A stretch of DNA of 47,365 nt, from positions 1-47,365 of the forward strand of contig NZ_JNWZ01000051.1 of NCBI RefSeq assembly GCF_000716545.1. The letters run 5' to 3'. The notes below the pieces were generated by a model. That model was not told where the DNA came from. It was given only the letters and a program-made list of their open reading frames with translations, and made no database searches. Positions 34,126-46,363 of the stretch are shown here, one piece after another; position 1 is the stretch's first letter, and every line of letters begins with the position of its first letter. The stretch comes from Kitasatospora phosalacinea. GTDB taxonomy: Bacteria > Actinomycetota > Actinomycetes > Streptomycetales > Streptomycetaceae. Both the position numbers and the translations under genes were made by a program.

Positions 34126-35082
34126 GTGTCCGCTGTCGCACCCGACGGCAGGAAGCTCCTCCGGCTGGAGGTCCGCAACAGCGAGACCCCCATCGAGCGG
34201 AAGCCCGAGTGGATCAAGACCAGGGCGAAGATGGGGCCGGAGTACAACGCCCTGCAGTCCCTGGTGAAGAAGGAGGGGCTGCACACGGTCTGCCAGGAGG
34301 CCGGCTGTCCCAACATCTTCGAGTGCTGGGAGGACCGCGAGGCGACCTTCCTGATCGGCGGCGACCAGTGCACCCGCCGCTGCGACTTCTGCCAGATCGA
34401 CACCGGCAAGCCCGCCGAGTTCGACCGGGACGAGCCGCGCCGGGTCGCCGAGTCCATCGTCACGATGGACCTGAACTACGCCACCATCACCGGTGTCGCC
34501 CGTGACGACCTGCCGGACGGCGGCGCGTGGCTGTACGCCGAGACCGTCCGCCAGGTGCACGCGATGACCGCCGCCCGCGAGGCCGGGCGCACCGGCGTCG
34601 AGCTGCTCATCCCCGACTTCAACGCCGTCCCCGAGCAGCTCGCCGAGGTCTTCTCCTCCCGTCCCGAGGTGCTGGCGCACAACGTCGAGACGGTGCCGCG
34701 GATCTTCAAGCGGATCCGCCCCGCGTTCCGCTACGAGCGCTCGCTGGACGTGATCACCCAGGCCCGGGCGGCCGGACTGGTCACCAAGTCCAACCTGATC
34801 CTGGGCATGGGCGAGACCCGCGAGGAGGTCAGCGAGGCGCTGGCCGACCTGGTGGACGCCGGCTGCGAGCTGATCACCATCACCCAGTACCTGCGGCCCT
34901 CGCTGCGCCACCACCCGGTGGAGCGCTGGGTGAAGCCGCAGGAGTTCGTCGAGCTCCAGCAGGAGGCCGAGGAGCTGGGCTTCGCCGGGGTGATGTCCGG
35001 CCCGCTGGTGCGCTCCTCGTACCGGGCCGGCCGGCTGTACCGGCAGGCGCTGGAGCACCGGGAGCGGGCCGCCGCGGTCTGA
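34126..35082 (+). CDS. lipA: Lipoyl synthase
   Basis: LipA inserts two sulfur atoms into octanoyl groups on lipoyl domains by radical SAM chemistry. It is 318 residues. The auxiliary cluster cysteines are C56, C61 and C67 ([12 protein letters not shown]), and the radical SAM cluster cysteines are C82, C86 and C89 (CTRRCDFC). [34 protein letters not shown] and [15 protein letters not shown] are family blocks; the C-terminal Ser of RSSY, which ligates the auxiliary cluster, is present in [14 protein letters not shown]. The start GTG 34126 is preceded by AGGAGTC. It needs sulfur and Fe-S delivery, which links it in function to erpA and the desulfurase fusion. Confidence 0.97.
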   Translation: MSAVAPDGRKLLRLEVRNSETPIERKPEWIKTRAKMGPEYNALQSLVKKEGLHTVCQEAGCPNIFECWEDREATFLIGGDQCTRRCDFCQIDTGKPAEFDRDEPRRVAESIVTMDLNYATITGVARDDLPDGGAWLYAETVRQVHAMTAAREAGRTGVELLIPDFNAVPEQLAEVFSSRPEVLAHNVETVPRIFKRIRPAFRYERSLDVITQARAAGLVTKSNLILGMGETREEVSEALADLVDAGCELITITQYLRPSLRHHPVERWVKPQEFVELQQEAEELGFAGVMSGPLVRSSYRAGRLYRQALEHRERAAAV

Positions 35083-35112
35083 AACCGCGGCTGCCGCCAC
35101 CGTCGTCCTGCC

Positions 35113-35141
35113 GAGGGGCGGGTCCGCCGGGCCCGCCCCTC
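35113..35141 (+). terminator. Terminator after lipA
   Basis: GAGGGGCGGG (35113-35122) pairs perfectly with CCCGCCCCTC (35132-35141) around a 9-nt loop, 30 bases after the stop. Confidence 0.75.
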
Positions 35142-35150
35142 CGGCGTTCC

Positions 35151-35256
35151 GGGGCCGTCGCGGCCGCGGGGCCGTCCGACTGGGCGTGCTGTCCGGGCAC
35201 GGGGCCGTACAGGCTAGGCGTGTCGTCCGGACAGGGGCCGTCCGGGCCAGGGGCCG
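35151..35256 (+). repeat. Phased GGGGCCG repeats and 34-bp tandem repeat
   Basis: GGGGCCG starts at 35151, 35168, 35201, 35234 and 35250 (steps 17, 33, 33 and 16). The middle copies belong to an imperfect tandem repeat of about 34 bp (35182-35215 and 35216-35248) that shares GGCGTG, GTCCGG and GGGGCCGT. It lies between the lipA terminator and the 50-residue gene. Confidence 0.6.
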
Positions 35257-35282
35257 ACGTTTCACGTGGCATTGACGGCCGG

Positions 35283-35298
35283 GTCACCGTACGGTAAC
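35283..35298 (+). promoter_or_regulatory. Near-perfect 16-bp palindrome upstream of the 50-aa gene
   Basis: GTCACCGTACGGTAAC is symmetric except for one base pair, with the 10-bp core ACCGTACGGT perfect. It ends 48 bp before ATG 35347 and is a candidate operator. Confidence 0.45.
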
Positions 35299-35346
35299 GG
35301 GCGTCCGGGACGCTGGAGCGGTACCCGGGTCGAGGAGTTGGTGTTG

Positions 35347-35499
35347 ATGCGTACCGGAATCCGGACCGCGCTGCGGCGGGCCGAGCAGTTGCTGTTGATC
35401 CGCGGCGCGCGCCGCAACGCGTGGGCGGCGGTGTGCGAGAACCGGCGGCTGGCGGGGGAGCGCGAGCAGGCCGTGCGGGTGTTCGGGCACGGCGCCTGA
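35347..35499 (+). CDS. Small basic protein (50 aa), conserved position after lipA
   Basis: A 50-residue, Arg-rich protein, MRTGIRTALRRAEQLLLIRG..., ending EREQAVRVFGHGA, predicted to be mostly helical. GAGGAG precedes ATG 35347 by nine bases. A short hypothetical gene sits at the same place between lipA and the DUF4191 gene in S. coelicolor as I recall (SCO2195), which supports it. An upstream GTG-type extension to 35266 would run through the palindrome and is not favoured. The function is unknown. Confidence 0.7.
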   Translation: MRTGIRTALRRAEQLLLIRGARRNAWAAVCENRRLAGEREQAVRVFGHGA

Positions 35500-35609
35500 A
35501 CCCCCGGCGGGGGCCGGGGCAACGGTGGGGGCCGGCCCGGGGAAGGGCGCGGGTCACGAACCGGCACCGCCTTGGGTGATCGCGTGTGCCGCCACGTACC
35601 ATGAGCGGT

Positions 35610-36296
35610 ATGGCGAGGCAAAAATCCGATACCCCTGGGCGGCTCGCACAGATCCGCCAGGCATATGTCATGACCAAGCAGGTCGACACCAAGATCGGCC
35701 TGATCATCGCCGGCGTCGGCCTGCTGACCTTCGGCGTGTTCCTCGCCATCGGCTTCGCACTGGACCACCCGGTCTACCTGGGCATCCTCGGTTTCGTGCT
35801 GGCGGTGCTGGCGGTCGCGATCGTGTTCGGCCGGCGGGCCGAGCGGGCCGCGTTCGGGCAGATGGAGGGCCAGCCGGGCGCGGTCGCGGCGGTGCTGGGC
35901 AACATCCGGCGCGGCTGGAGCGCGAACCAGACCCCGGTGGCGGTCACCCGCAGCCAGGACGCGGTCTACCGGGCGGTCGGCCGGGCCGGCATCGCGCTGA
36001 TCGGCGAGGGCAACCCGAACCGGGTCCGGCCGCTGCTGGCGTCCGAGAAGAAGAAGATGGCCCGGGTGGTCGGCGACATCCCGGTGCACGACATCATGGT
36101 CGGCAACGACGAGGGCCAGATCCCGCTCAAGAAGCTGCAGATCCACCTGATGCGCCTGCCCCGGTCGATCAGCGCCGCCCAGGTCACCGAGACCAACGAC
36201 CGGCTGCGCGCGCTCGGCGACCTGCTCTCCAAGGCGCCGATCCCCAAGGGCCCGATGCCGAAGGGCGCCCGGATGCCCAAGGGCGGCATGCGCTGA
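35610..36296 (+). CDS. DUF4191 membrane protein
   Basis: A 228-residue actinobacterial DUF4191 protein; function unknown. Two transmembrane helices lie near the N-terminus (IGLIIAGVGLLTFGVFLAIGFAL and VYLGILGFVLAVLAVAIVFG), followed by a cytoplasmic domain (FGQMEGQPGAVAAVLGNIRRGW ... VHDIMVGNDEGQIPLKKL) and a repetitive basic end with four PKG units (PIPKGPMPKGARMPKGGMR). The start is ATG 35610 (MARQKS) because TACCAT (35597-35602) lies seven bases upstream, indicating a leaderless mRNA; ATG 35601 is inside that hexamer. Confidence 0.88.
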   Translation: MARQKSDTPGRLAQIRQAYVMTKQVDTKIGLIIAGVGLLTFGVFLAIGFALDHPVYLGILGFVLAVLAVAIVFGRRAERAAFGQMEGQPGAVAAVLGNIRRGWSANQTPVAVTRSQDAVYRAVGRAGIALIGEGNPNRVRPLLASEKKKMARVVGDIPVHDIMVGNDEGQIPLKKLQIHLMRLPRSISAAQVTETNDRLRALGDLLSKAPIPKGPMPKGARMPKGGMR

Positions 36297-36322
36297 CCGA
36301 CGCCACTCCCCCGTCCGACACC

Positions 36323-36366
36323 ACGGCCCCGCCCGCGAGGTTCACTCCCTCCGCGAGCGGGGCCGT
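36323..36366. terminator. Hairpin between convergent DUF4191 and RDD genes
   Basis: ACGGCCCCGC (36323-36332) pairs perfectly with GCGGGGCCGT (36357-36366); CGCG segments inside may extend the pairing. Both flanking genes end toward it. Confidence 0.75.
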
Positions 36367-36391
36367 TCGACGTTCCGGGCCCGTGGCGGCG

Positions 36392-36859
36392 CTAGATCCG
36401 GACCTCGACGGTGCCGACCGCCTTGTCGTGCAGGCCGCGGGTGTCGCGGTCCCAGACGGCGGCCGGGACGACCAGGCAGAGCAGCAGGGTGCGCAGCAGC
36501 ACCTGCGGGATGGTGGCGCGGGTGCCGTCCAGCCGGACCACCCGCAGGCCGAACAGGCGCTTGCCGACGGTGGTGCCGGTGGTGGCGAGGAACAGCACCG
36601 TCACCGCGTAGAACAGCGGGGTGGTCCACAGGTTGGCGGAGCTCTGCTCGCCCCGGGCGAGCAGGCCGTAGGCGACGAGGCTGACCAGCCAGCCGTCGAC
36701 GAACAGCGCGCCGATCCGGCGGCCGGGGCCGGCCATCGATCCGGGACCGGCCTGCGGGAGGCCGAGGCGCTCGCCGCGGTAGCCGAAGTCGGCGCCCATC
36801 TTCTCGGCGGCCGCCTTCGGGCCGTCGATCCACGATCCGAGTGCTTCTCTGGTGTCCAC
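36392..36859 (-). CDS. RDD family membrane protein
   Basis: A 155-residue protein with the RDD fold: GPGRRIGALFVDGWLVSLVAYGLLA carries the Arg-Asp pair in the first helix, LFYAVTVLFLATTGTTVGKRLFGLRVVRLDG is the second helix and loop, and LLRTLLLCLVVPAAVWDRDTRGLHDKAVGTVEVRI holds the last helix and second Asp. Function is unclear; some RDD proteins affect ion or pH balance. The start is GTG 36859; TAGGGT lies six bases upstream, suggesting leaderless expression. It is divergent from glnA with 319 bp between starts. Confidence 0.9.
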   Translation of the reverse strand: MDTREALGSWIDGPKAAAEKMGADFGYRGERLGLPQAGPGSMAGPGRRIGALFVDGWLVSLVAYGLLARGEQSSANLWTTPLFYAVTVLFLATTGTTVGKRLFGLRVVRLDGTRATIPQVLLRTLLLCLVVPAAVWDRDTRGLHDKAVGTVEVRI

Positions 36860-37178
36860 GAATCCACCCTAACCGGGCTTACGGCCCGGGCCGGTGGCGG
36901 CCCCCGGGCGGCGCGCCACGGGGGTTTCCCGTCGGGGTGAACCCGGTGCGCCCCACCGTCACGAGTGGTCTATACCTCTGAATGGCCCACCGGGCGGCGG
37001 GGCAGGGATTTTGCCCGGAACCGTCCTGCTTTGCCAGTGGCCCAAATGGCCCGGTTAACATGTGGGAAACAAGCGAGTCACCAACCGGAAACGGGCCGTT
37101 CCTATCGTGAGCCCCTGCACCGGGGCTCCAGTCGTCCCTGACGGAGACTCAGACCGTGCACGCCGAGGAGGAGTACGG
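36860..37178. other. Divergent RDD / glnA regulatory region
   Basis: No gene is seen in these 319 bp. The right half carries the GlnR box (37055-37092) and the glnA leader with GAGGAGGAG as ribosome site. The left edge carries the RDD -10 candidate (complement of 36866-36871). An AT-richer stretch at 36960-37060 (TATACCTCTGAATGG) probably includes further glnA promoter elements. Confidence 0.7.
37055..37092 (+). promoter_or_regulatory. GlnR box upstream of glnA
   Basis: The sites TTAAC, GAAAC, GTCAC and GAAAC are separated each time by exactly 6 nt (37055-37059, 37066-37070, 37077-37081, 37088-37092). This matches the known actinobacterial GlnR box, gTnAC-n6-GaAAc repeated twice. It centres about 105 bp before the glnA start, where GlnR activates glnA under nitrogen limitation. 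Confidence 0.9.
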
Positions 37179-38591
<1,413 letters not shown>

Positions 38592-38621
38592 GAACGCCCC
38601 GGGGCTCCGGACGCACGGCAA

Positions 38622-38677
38622 CGCCCGTGACAGCGGTCCCGCACGCCGGAAGGGGTGCGGGACCGCTGTCACGGGCG
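38622..38677 (+). terminator. 23-bp perfect-stem terminator after glnA
   Basis: Left arm 38622-38644 and right arm 38655-38677 are exact complements (23 bp) around a 10-nt loop, 30 bases after the stop codon. The arms carry the motif TGACAGCGGTCCCGCAC and its complement. Confidence 0.92.
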
Positions 38678-38703
38678 CGGGCGGTGCCGGACGGGGTCAG
38701 GCG

Positions 38704-38722
38704 ACCGCGATGATCTCGCGGT
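38704..38722 (-). terminator. Hairpin after the serine hydrolase gene
   Basis: ACCGCGA (38704-38710), TGATC and TCGCGGT (38716-38722) form a perfect 7-bp stem 29 bp beyond the hydrolase stop. It is a probable terminator for that minus-strand gene. Confidence 0.5.
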
Positions 38723-38751
38723 GGTGCCGCTGAACGGCGCGGGAGCGGGCC

Positions 38752-39900
38752 TCAGCCGGTGGAGCCCAGGGCTTCGTAGACGTGCCTGATGTAGTCATGG
38801 GTGCGCTCCGAACCGAGGATTCCGTCGCCCAGCCGGTTCATCGTGTAGGAGAACGTGACGCGCCGGTCGAGGTCCATCACGACGATCGAACCGCCCCGGC
38901 CGACCCAGAAGCAGACCCTGCCGGTGGGCATGTGCGGCATCGTCCTCGCGTCGGCGAGCGCGAAGCCGATGCCCCAGCGCACGGGAACGCCCAGGAACAG
39001 GTCGACTCCGTCCGCCTGCACGTCGAGGACCTTCTCCGCCGTCTCCTCGGAGAGGAGCCGGCGGCCGTTCACCCGGCCGCGCCGTGAGATCGCGGAGAGC
39101 GCGCGGGCCATGCCCCGTGCGTTGCCGTGCCCGTTGACGGCGCCGAGTTCGGCCCGGCGCCACTGCGGGGTGTCGACGTGCTCGTCCCGGGCGGGACTCC
39201 CGAGCAAGGTCTTGGTGAAGATCCCCTCGGGGTCGAGGCCGGCGGGCACCCCGGAGAGCGGCGACGGGGCCACCAGCTCGGCGATGCGCGGCCAGTCGGC
39301 CTGCCGCGCACCGATCTGGACGTCGGCCTGCGCCGGTTCGGCGATCTCCGTGTCGACGAACTCGGTCAGGGTGCGGCCGCTGACCCGCCGGACGAGCTCT
39401 CCCACGAGCTGGCCCTGCGTCTGCACGTGATAGCCCGAGGCGCTGCCCGGTTCCCACCAGGGCGCCTGCGCGGCCAGCCGGGCGCTCGCGGTGGGCCAGT
39501 CGTACAGGTCGTCCACGGTGAACGGCTGCTGCCAGCCGGAGAGCCCGGAGGTGTGCGCCAGCACGTGGCGCACCTCGATGTCCTGCTTGCCCCGAGCGGC
39601 GAATTCGGGCCAGTAGTGCGCGACCGGGCGGTAGAGGTCCAACGCCCCCCTGTCGACGAGGACCAGGGCCGCCAGGCTGCTCAGGGTCTTGGTGGTCGAC
39701 CACAGGCTGACCAGGGTGTCCCGGTGCCACGGGACGGTCCGCGCTTCGTCGGCGTGCCCGCCCCACAGATCGACTTCCATGACCCCGTCGACGTCCACGG
39801 CGATCGACGCCCCCAGCTCCTCGCCGGACTCCAGGTGCGCTGCCAGCGCCGCTCGGACCGGTTCGAACCGGGCGGTACTCGTTCCTCCGACGTCGACCAC
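38752..39900 (-). CDS. Serine hydrolase (beta-lactamase/EstB-type)
   Basis: A 382-residue class C beta-lactamase-fold esterase or peptidase. The nucleophile motif SxxK is STTK in VSLWSTTKTLSSLAALVLVD, HVLAHTSGLSGW is typical of the family, and the second catalytic Tyr is in SGYHVQTQGQLVGELVRRVSGRTL. No signal peptide is seen, so it is probably cytoplasmic. The start is GTG 39900 (VVDVGGTSTARF) with GGAGAGA upstream; the longer frame to 39966 is less likely. The substrate is unknown. It is divergent from the SARP gene (354 bp) and may be its target. Confidence 0.88.
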   Translation of the reverse strand: MVDVGGTSTARFEPVRAALAAHLESGEELGASIAVDVDGVMEVDLWGGHADEARTVPWHRDTLVSLWSTTKTLSSLAALVLVDRGALDLYRPVAHYWPEFAARGKQDIEVRHVLAHTSGLSGWQQPFTVDDLYDWPTASARLAAQAPWWEPGSASGYHVQTQGQLVGELVRRVSGRTLTEFVDTEIAEPAQADVQIGARQADWPRIAELVAPSPLSGVPAGLDPEGIFTKTLLGSPARDEHVDTPQWRRAELGAVNGHGNARGMARALSAISRRGRVNGRRLLSEETAEKVLDVQADGVDLFLGVPVRWGIGFALADARTMPHMPTGRVCFWVGRGGSIVVMDLDRRVTFSYTMNRLGDGILGSERTHDYIRHVYEALGSTG

Positions 39901-40254
39901 GTCTTCTCTCCACTCCTGACGACGACCGTTCGACCGGTAGACGGGACGGGTGCCGCGCCGGTTCACGCGTCGTCACAGGCGGGGGGACGTCCGGACGGGG
40001 AAGCCGTCCGGCGCCCGGCCGCCGAAGTCATCGCCCGGATCGGCGTCCTGCTAGTGTCCTGTCGGGCGTGCGGGAGGCGGACGACGGAGTTCTCACCGCC
40101 CCGGTCAGCGCCCGTCACCTCTGCGGCCGGGCCACCGCGACGAGGATCGCGCGGGCCCGGTTCTCGTCACGGCGGGAGCGGGGGTCTCCCGCCCGTCCGC
40201 CGGCCACGATCACGTACGTGCTTGCGACGGCGGCGCCGTCGAGCGGGATTCTGG
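39901..40254. other. Divergent region serine hydrolase / SARP regulator
   Basis: No gene is convincing here. The perfect palindrome CACGTACGTG lies at 40211-40220, followed by TTGCGA (40222-40227), a weak -35 candidate for the SARP gene. TAGTGT near 40052 is another TAnnnT hexamer. The frame that continues upstream of 40255 on the plus strand has shadow-type composition from the opposite hydrolase gene. Confidence 0.5.
40211..40220. promoter_or_regulatory. CACGTACGTG palindrome upstream of the SARP gene
   Basis: A perfect 10-bp palindrome that ends 34 bp before ATG 40255, overlapping where a promoter would lie. It may be an autoregulatory or signal-responsive operator. Confidence 0.4.
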
Positions 40255-43200
40255 ATGAGTGCGATGACAGGTGTGGGACCGGATCTCGACTTCGAGGTGC
40301 TGGGTCCGCTGGTGGTGCGGCGGGCGGGGTCGGTGATCGACCCGGGACGACGCAGGCAGCGGCTGCTGCTGGTCCGCCTGCTGCTCGCCGACGGCCGGGC
40401 GGTCGCTCCGCAGGTGCTGTGCGAGGAACTGTGGCCGCAGCAGCCGGGACGGACACCGGACGGGGCGCTGGGCTCCCTGCACGCCCACGTCAGCAAGATA
40501 CGCGCGGTCCTGGAACCCCGGCACCTGCGCCGGAAGGGCACCTGCGAGGTGCTGGTCACCGAGCCCCTGGGCTACGCCCTGCGGGTGCCGCCCGGGAGCC
40601 GTGACACCGTGCGCTTCGAGAGGGCCCTCACCCAGGCCCACCGGTTCATGGAGCAGGGCCGGCCCGAACGCGTCGTGGAGGAGACCGGAAAGGCCCTGGC
40701 GATGTGGCGCGGCGCCGCGTTCGCCGACGCCGCGCACCACCTGTTCGCCGTCAACGAGACGGCGCGCCTGGAAGAACTGCGCCAGACCACCCGGGAGGTC
40801 CGCACCGCTGCCCTGCTCATGCGGGGGCGGATCACCGAGGCCCTGGACACGGCGCAGGAGATGACCGCGGAGCACCCCCTGCGGGAAACCGGCTGGGCCC
40901 TGCTGCTGCGCGCCCTGTACCTGGCCGGTCGGCATCCCGAAGCGCTTCAGCGCTACACCGACCTGCGCCGGTACCTCGCCGACGAACTCGGCCTCGAACC
41001 CGGCCCGGCCCTGCGCGCGCTGCACCACGGCATCCTCCAGCACGACCTGCCGCCCCTTCACCCGGCCGACGAGCCGAACGGGTCCGGCACGGCGTCCCGC
41101 TCCGGCGGGAGTGCCGGACCCGGGCGCGTCGCGCTCGGACCGACCGCGTCCGGGACGCCCGCGGAGGCCGGGGCGCCCGCTCCCCCCGGCCCGGCGGACG
41201 GCGAACCGGCCGACGCCGCCGATCGGTCCGACGCGGGTCGCGACCAGGCCGCGGGCCTCGGGGGGACCGCGTCGCCGCCCCGGACGCGTCCGGCACAACT
41301 GCCGCTCGGCCTGGCGGTGTTCGCGGGGCGGGAGGTCGAGGGCGCCTGGCTGTCGGCCGTGAGCGGTGCACCGGGCCGGCCCGGAACGACCGCGGCCTCC
41401 GCCGTGGTCATCAGCGGTGCTCCCGGTGTCGGCAAGACCACCTTCGCGGTCCACCACGCCCACCGCATCGCCCCCTCCTTCCCCGACGGGCAGCTCTTCG
41501 TCAACCTGTGCGGGTTCCATCCCCACGCGCCCGCCGTCGAACCCGGCAACGCCTTGCACGGCTTCCTGACCGCCCTCGGCGTTCCCGCCCAGCACATCCC
41601 CGAGGACACCCCCGGCCGAAGCACGCTCTTCCGCAGCCTCCTCGCCGACCGGCGGATCCTCCTCGTCCTGGACAACGCCCGCGACGAACAACAGGTGCGC
41701 CCCCTGCTGCCCGGCGGAGCGGGTTGCCTCACACTGATCACCAGCCGCAACCAGCTCCCCGGGCTGATCACCACCGACGGAGCCAGACCCCTCACCCTCC
41801 CACTGCCCTCACCGACGGAGGCCCACCAGGCCCTCGAACGGCGCCTGGGTGCCGGAAGGCTGGCCGCCGAACCCGCCGCCACGGCCGACATCATCCGCCT
41901 GTGCGGACGGCTCCCCCTGGCCATGGCGGTGGTCGCCGCCCGCGCCGAACTCGATCCCGCCTTCCCCCTGCACGCCATCGTCGACGACCTGCGAGAGACC
42001 CACGGCAGTCTCGACGCGTTCACCGGCTTCGACTCCACCACCGACGTACGCGCCGTCTTCTCCTGGTCCTACCGGTCCCTGGACGAGCCCACGGCCCGGC
42101 TGCTGCGCCTCCTGGCCCTGCACCCGGGCCCCCACGTCACCGCGCCCGCCGCCGCCAGCCTCGCCGGCCTCCCGCTCCCCCGGGCCCGCCGCGCCCTCGC
42201 CGGCCTGGTCGGCTCCTGCCTCGTGGAACAACCGCTGCCCGGCCGCTACAGCCTGCACGACCTCCTGCGCGGCTACGCCACCGAGCTCGTCCACACCCAC
42301 GACACCGCCCGGGAACGCCACCACGCCACCCTCCGGGCCCTGGACCACTACATGTTCACCGCCCACGAGGCCAACCAGCTCCTCAAACAGGACACACCGC
42401 CCGACCTCGACCTCGGTGCGCCCGGCCCGGGCGTCACCCCGGAGAACCTCACCACCGTCGAGCAGGCGACCCGCTGGCTCACCGCCGAACACCAGGTGCT
42501 GACCGGCCTGCTCCACACCGCCGTCAGCCAGGAACTGGACCACCACACCACCGGGCTGGCCTGGTCGCTCAAGGAACACCTCAACCGCCAGGAGTTCTGG
42601 CCCGAGGCCATCACCGCGCTGACGCCCGCCCTCGAAGTGGCCCGACGTCACGGCAACCGCCTCGAAGAAGGCCGTTGCCTGCGCCACCTCGGCCACGTCC
42701 ACGGCTACCTCGGCCACCAGGAGCAGGCCCTCCACCACCTGCGACGCGCCACCGGGATCTTCGAGGAGCTCGACGCGATCGGCGAGCAGGCACGGGCCCA
42801 CTACGTCACGGCGTGCGCGTTGTTCCTGTTCGGGCGGGTCCAGGAGGCGGTGGCGCACTCCGAACGGGGGCTGGAACTGTCCCGGGAGACGGGCGAGGAG
42901 CTGTGGTTGGCCGAGTGCCTCACCGAGCTCGCCTGGTTCCACTCCAACCTGGGGCAGCTCGAGAAGAGCCTCCGGTACAGCGGGGAGGGCATCGCCCTGT
43001 TCCAACGCCTCGGCGCACCGTGGCAGCTGGCCCAGGCGTGGGACATCCTGGGCCACAACCTCCGCATGCTCGGCCGCTACGAGGAGTCGGTGGCCACCTA
43101 CCGGCGGGCGACGCGGGCGTTCGAGGAACTGGGCGACCACCGGAACGCCATCGGCGCGCTGATGCGGCTCGGCGACACCCGCCTGGCCCGGGGCGACAGG

Positions 43201-43443
43201 GAAGGCGCACGGGCGGACTGGGTCCGAGCCCTCGAAGGCGCCGACGAGCGGGCCATGTCCCACAGCGCCCAGCAGGTTCGTGACCGGCTCACCGCCCTGG
43301 ACGCGGGCACGGACCCCGCGCCGCCCCTTCCGGAGAGAGCGGAGGGGAACCACCGGCTCCCGGTCCCGAGGAACGGCGGCCCCGTGCGTCGGGATCCCGA
43401 GCGGGACGGCACGGCGGACGGTCACCCGTCCGCCGTCCGCTGA
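40255..43443 (+). CDS. AfsR/SARP-family transcriptional regulator with NB-ARC and TPR domains
   Basis: A 1062-residue AfsR-like activator. Residues about 8-98 are the OmpR-type winged helix (FEVLGPLVVRRAGSVIDPGRRRQRLLLVRLLLADG ... SLHAHVSKIRAVLEP). About 105-255 are the bacterial transcriptional activation domain (FERALTQAHRFMEQGRPE ... YTDLRRYLADELGLEPGPALRALH). Residues 265-355 are a Pro/Gly/Ala linker. The NB-ARC ATPase has Walker A GAPGVGKT at 388-395 and Walker B ILLVLD at 468-473. Residues about 780-1020 are TPRs (GRCLRHLGHVHGYLGHQEQALHHLRRA). AfsR-type proteins recruit RNA polymerase to secondary-metabolism genes and are often modulated by Ser/Thr kinases. No biosynthetic cluster is in view. 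ATG 40255 is likely; ATG 40264 is possible. Confidence 0.93.
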   Translation: MSAMTGVGPDLDFEVLGPLVVRRAGSVIDPGRRRQRLLLVRLLLADGRAVAPQVLCEELWPQQPGRTPDGALGSLHAHVSKIRAVLEPRHLRRKGTCEVLVTEPLGYALRVPPGSRDTVRFERALTQAHRFMEQGRPERVVEETGKALAMWRGAAFADAAHHLFAVNETARLEELRQTTREVRTAALLMRGRITEALDTAQEMTAEHPLRETGWALLLRALYLAGRHPEALQRYTDLRRYLADELGLEPGPALRALHHGILQHDLPPLHPADEPNGSGTASRSGGSAGPGRVALGPTASGTPAEAGAPAPPGPADGEPADAADRSDAGRDQAAGLGGTASPPRTRPAQLPLGLAVFAGREVEGAWLSAVSGAPGRPGTTAASAVVISGAPGVGKTTFAVHHAHRIAPSFPDGQLFVNLCGFHPHAPAVEPGNALHGFLTALGVPAQHIPEDTPGRSTLFRSLLADRRILLVLDNARDEQQVRPLLPGGAGCLTLITSRNQLPGLITTDGARPLTLPLPSPTEAHQALERRLGAGRLAAEPAATADIIRLCGRLPLAMAVVAARAELDPAFPLHAIVDDLRETHGSLDAFTGFDSTTDVRAVFSWSYRSLDEPTARLLRLLALHPGPHVTAPAAASLAGLPLPRARRALAGLVGSCLVEQPLPGRYSLHDLLRGYATELVHTHDTARERHHATLRALDHYMFTAHEANQLLKQDTPPDLDLGAPGPGVTPENLTTVEQATRWLTAEHQVLTGLLHTAVSQELDHHTTGLAWSLKEHLNRQEFWPEAITALTPALEVARRHGNRLEEGRCLRHLGHVHGYLGHQEQALHHLRRATGIFEELDAIGEQARAHYVTACALFLFGRVQEAVAHSERGLELSRETGEELWLAECLTELAWFHSNLGQLEKSLRYSGEGIALFQRLGAPWQLAQAWDILGHNLRMLGRYEESVATYRRATRAFEELGDHRNAIGALMRLGDTRLARGDREGARADWVRALEGADERAMSHSAQQVRDRLTALDAGTDPAPPLPERAEGNHRLPVPRNGGPVRRDPERDGTADGHPSAVR
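43411..43436 (+). terminator. Hairpin inside the 3' end of the SARP gene
   Basis: ACGGCGGACGG (43411-43421), loop TCAC and CCGTCCGCCGT (43426-43436) form a perfect 11-bp stem within the last codons, five bases before the stop. The convergent hydrolase gene ends 16 bp after that stop, so the hairpin probably serves both. Confidence 0.65.
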
Positions 43444-43459
43444 GCTCCGGCCCCGCCCC

Positions 43460-46236
<2,777 letters not shown>

Positions 46237-46363
46237 CCACGGCGCGGTCGGACGGTGTCGGCGCGAGGTACTGGACGGTGTTCGCCGGCGGGCTCCCGGT
46301 CGTGCTCGTCCAGTTCCTCCGCAGGGCCGCGCACCGCCCTCCGGCAGTGCGGGTCCTCCCCCG

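Noticed and set aside
39850..39885. GGTTCGAACC resembling a tRNA T-loop
   Set aside because: It lies inside the serine hydrolase coding sequence and no acceptor or anticodon arms surround it.
39127..40254. Upstream extension of the SARP frame, which is open for over 370 more codons
   Set aside because: It is the antisense of the serine hydrolase gene plus intergenic DNA and has no family similarity; ATG 40255 matches the usual SARP N-terminus.
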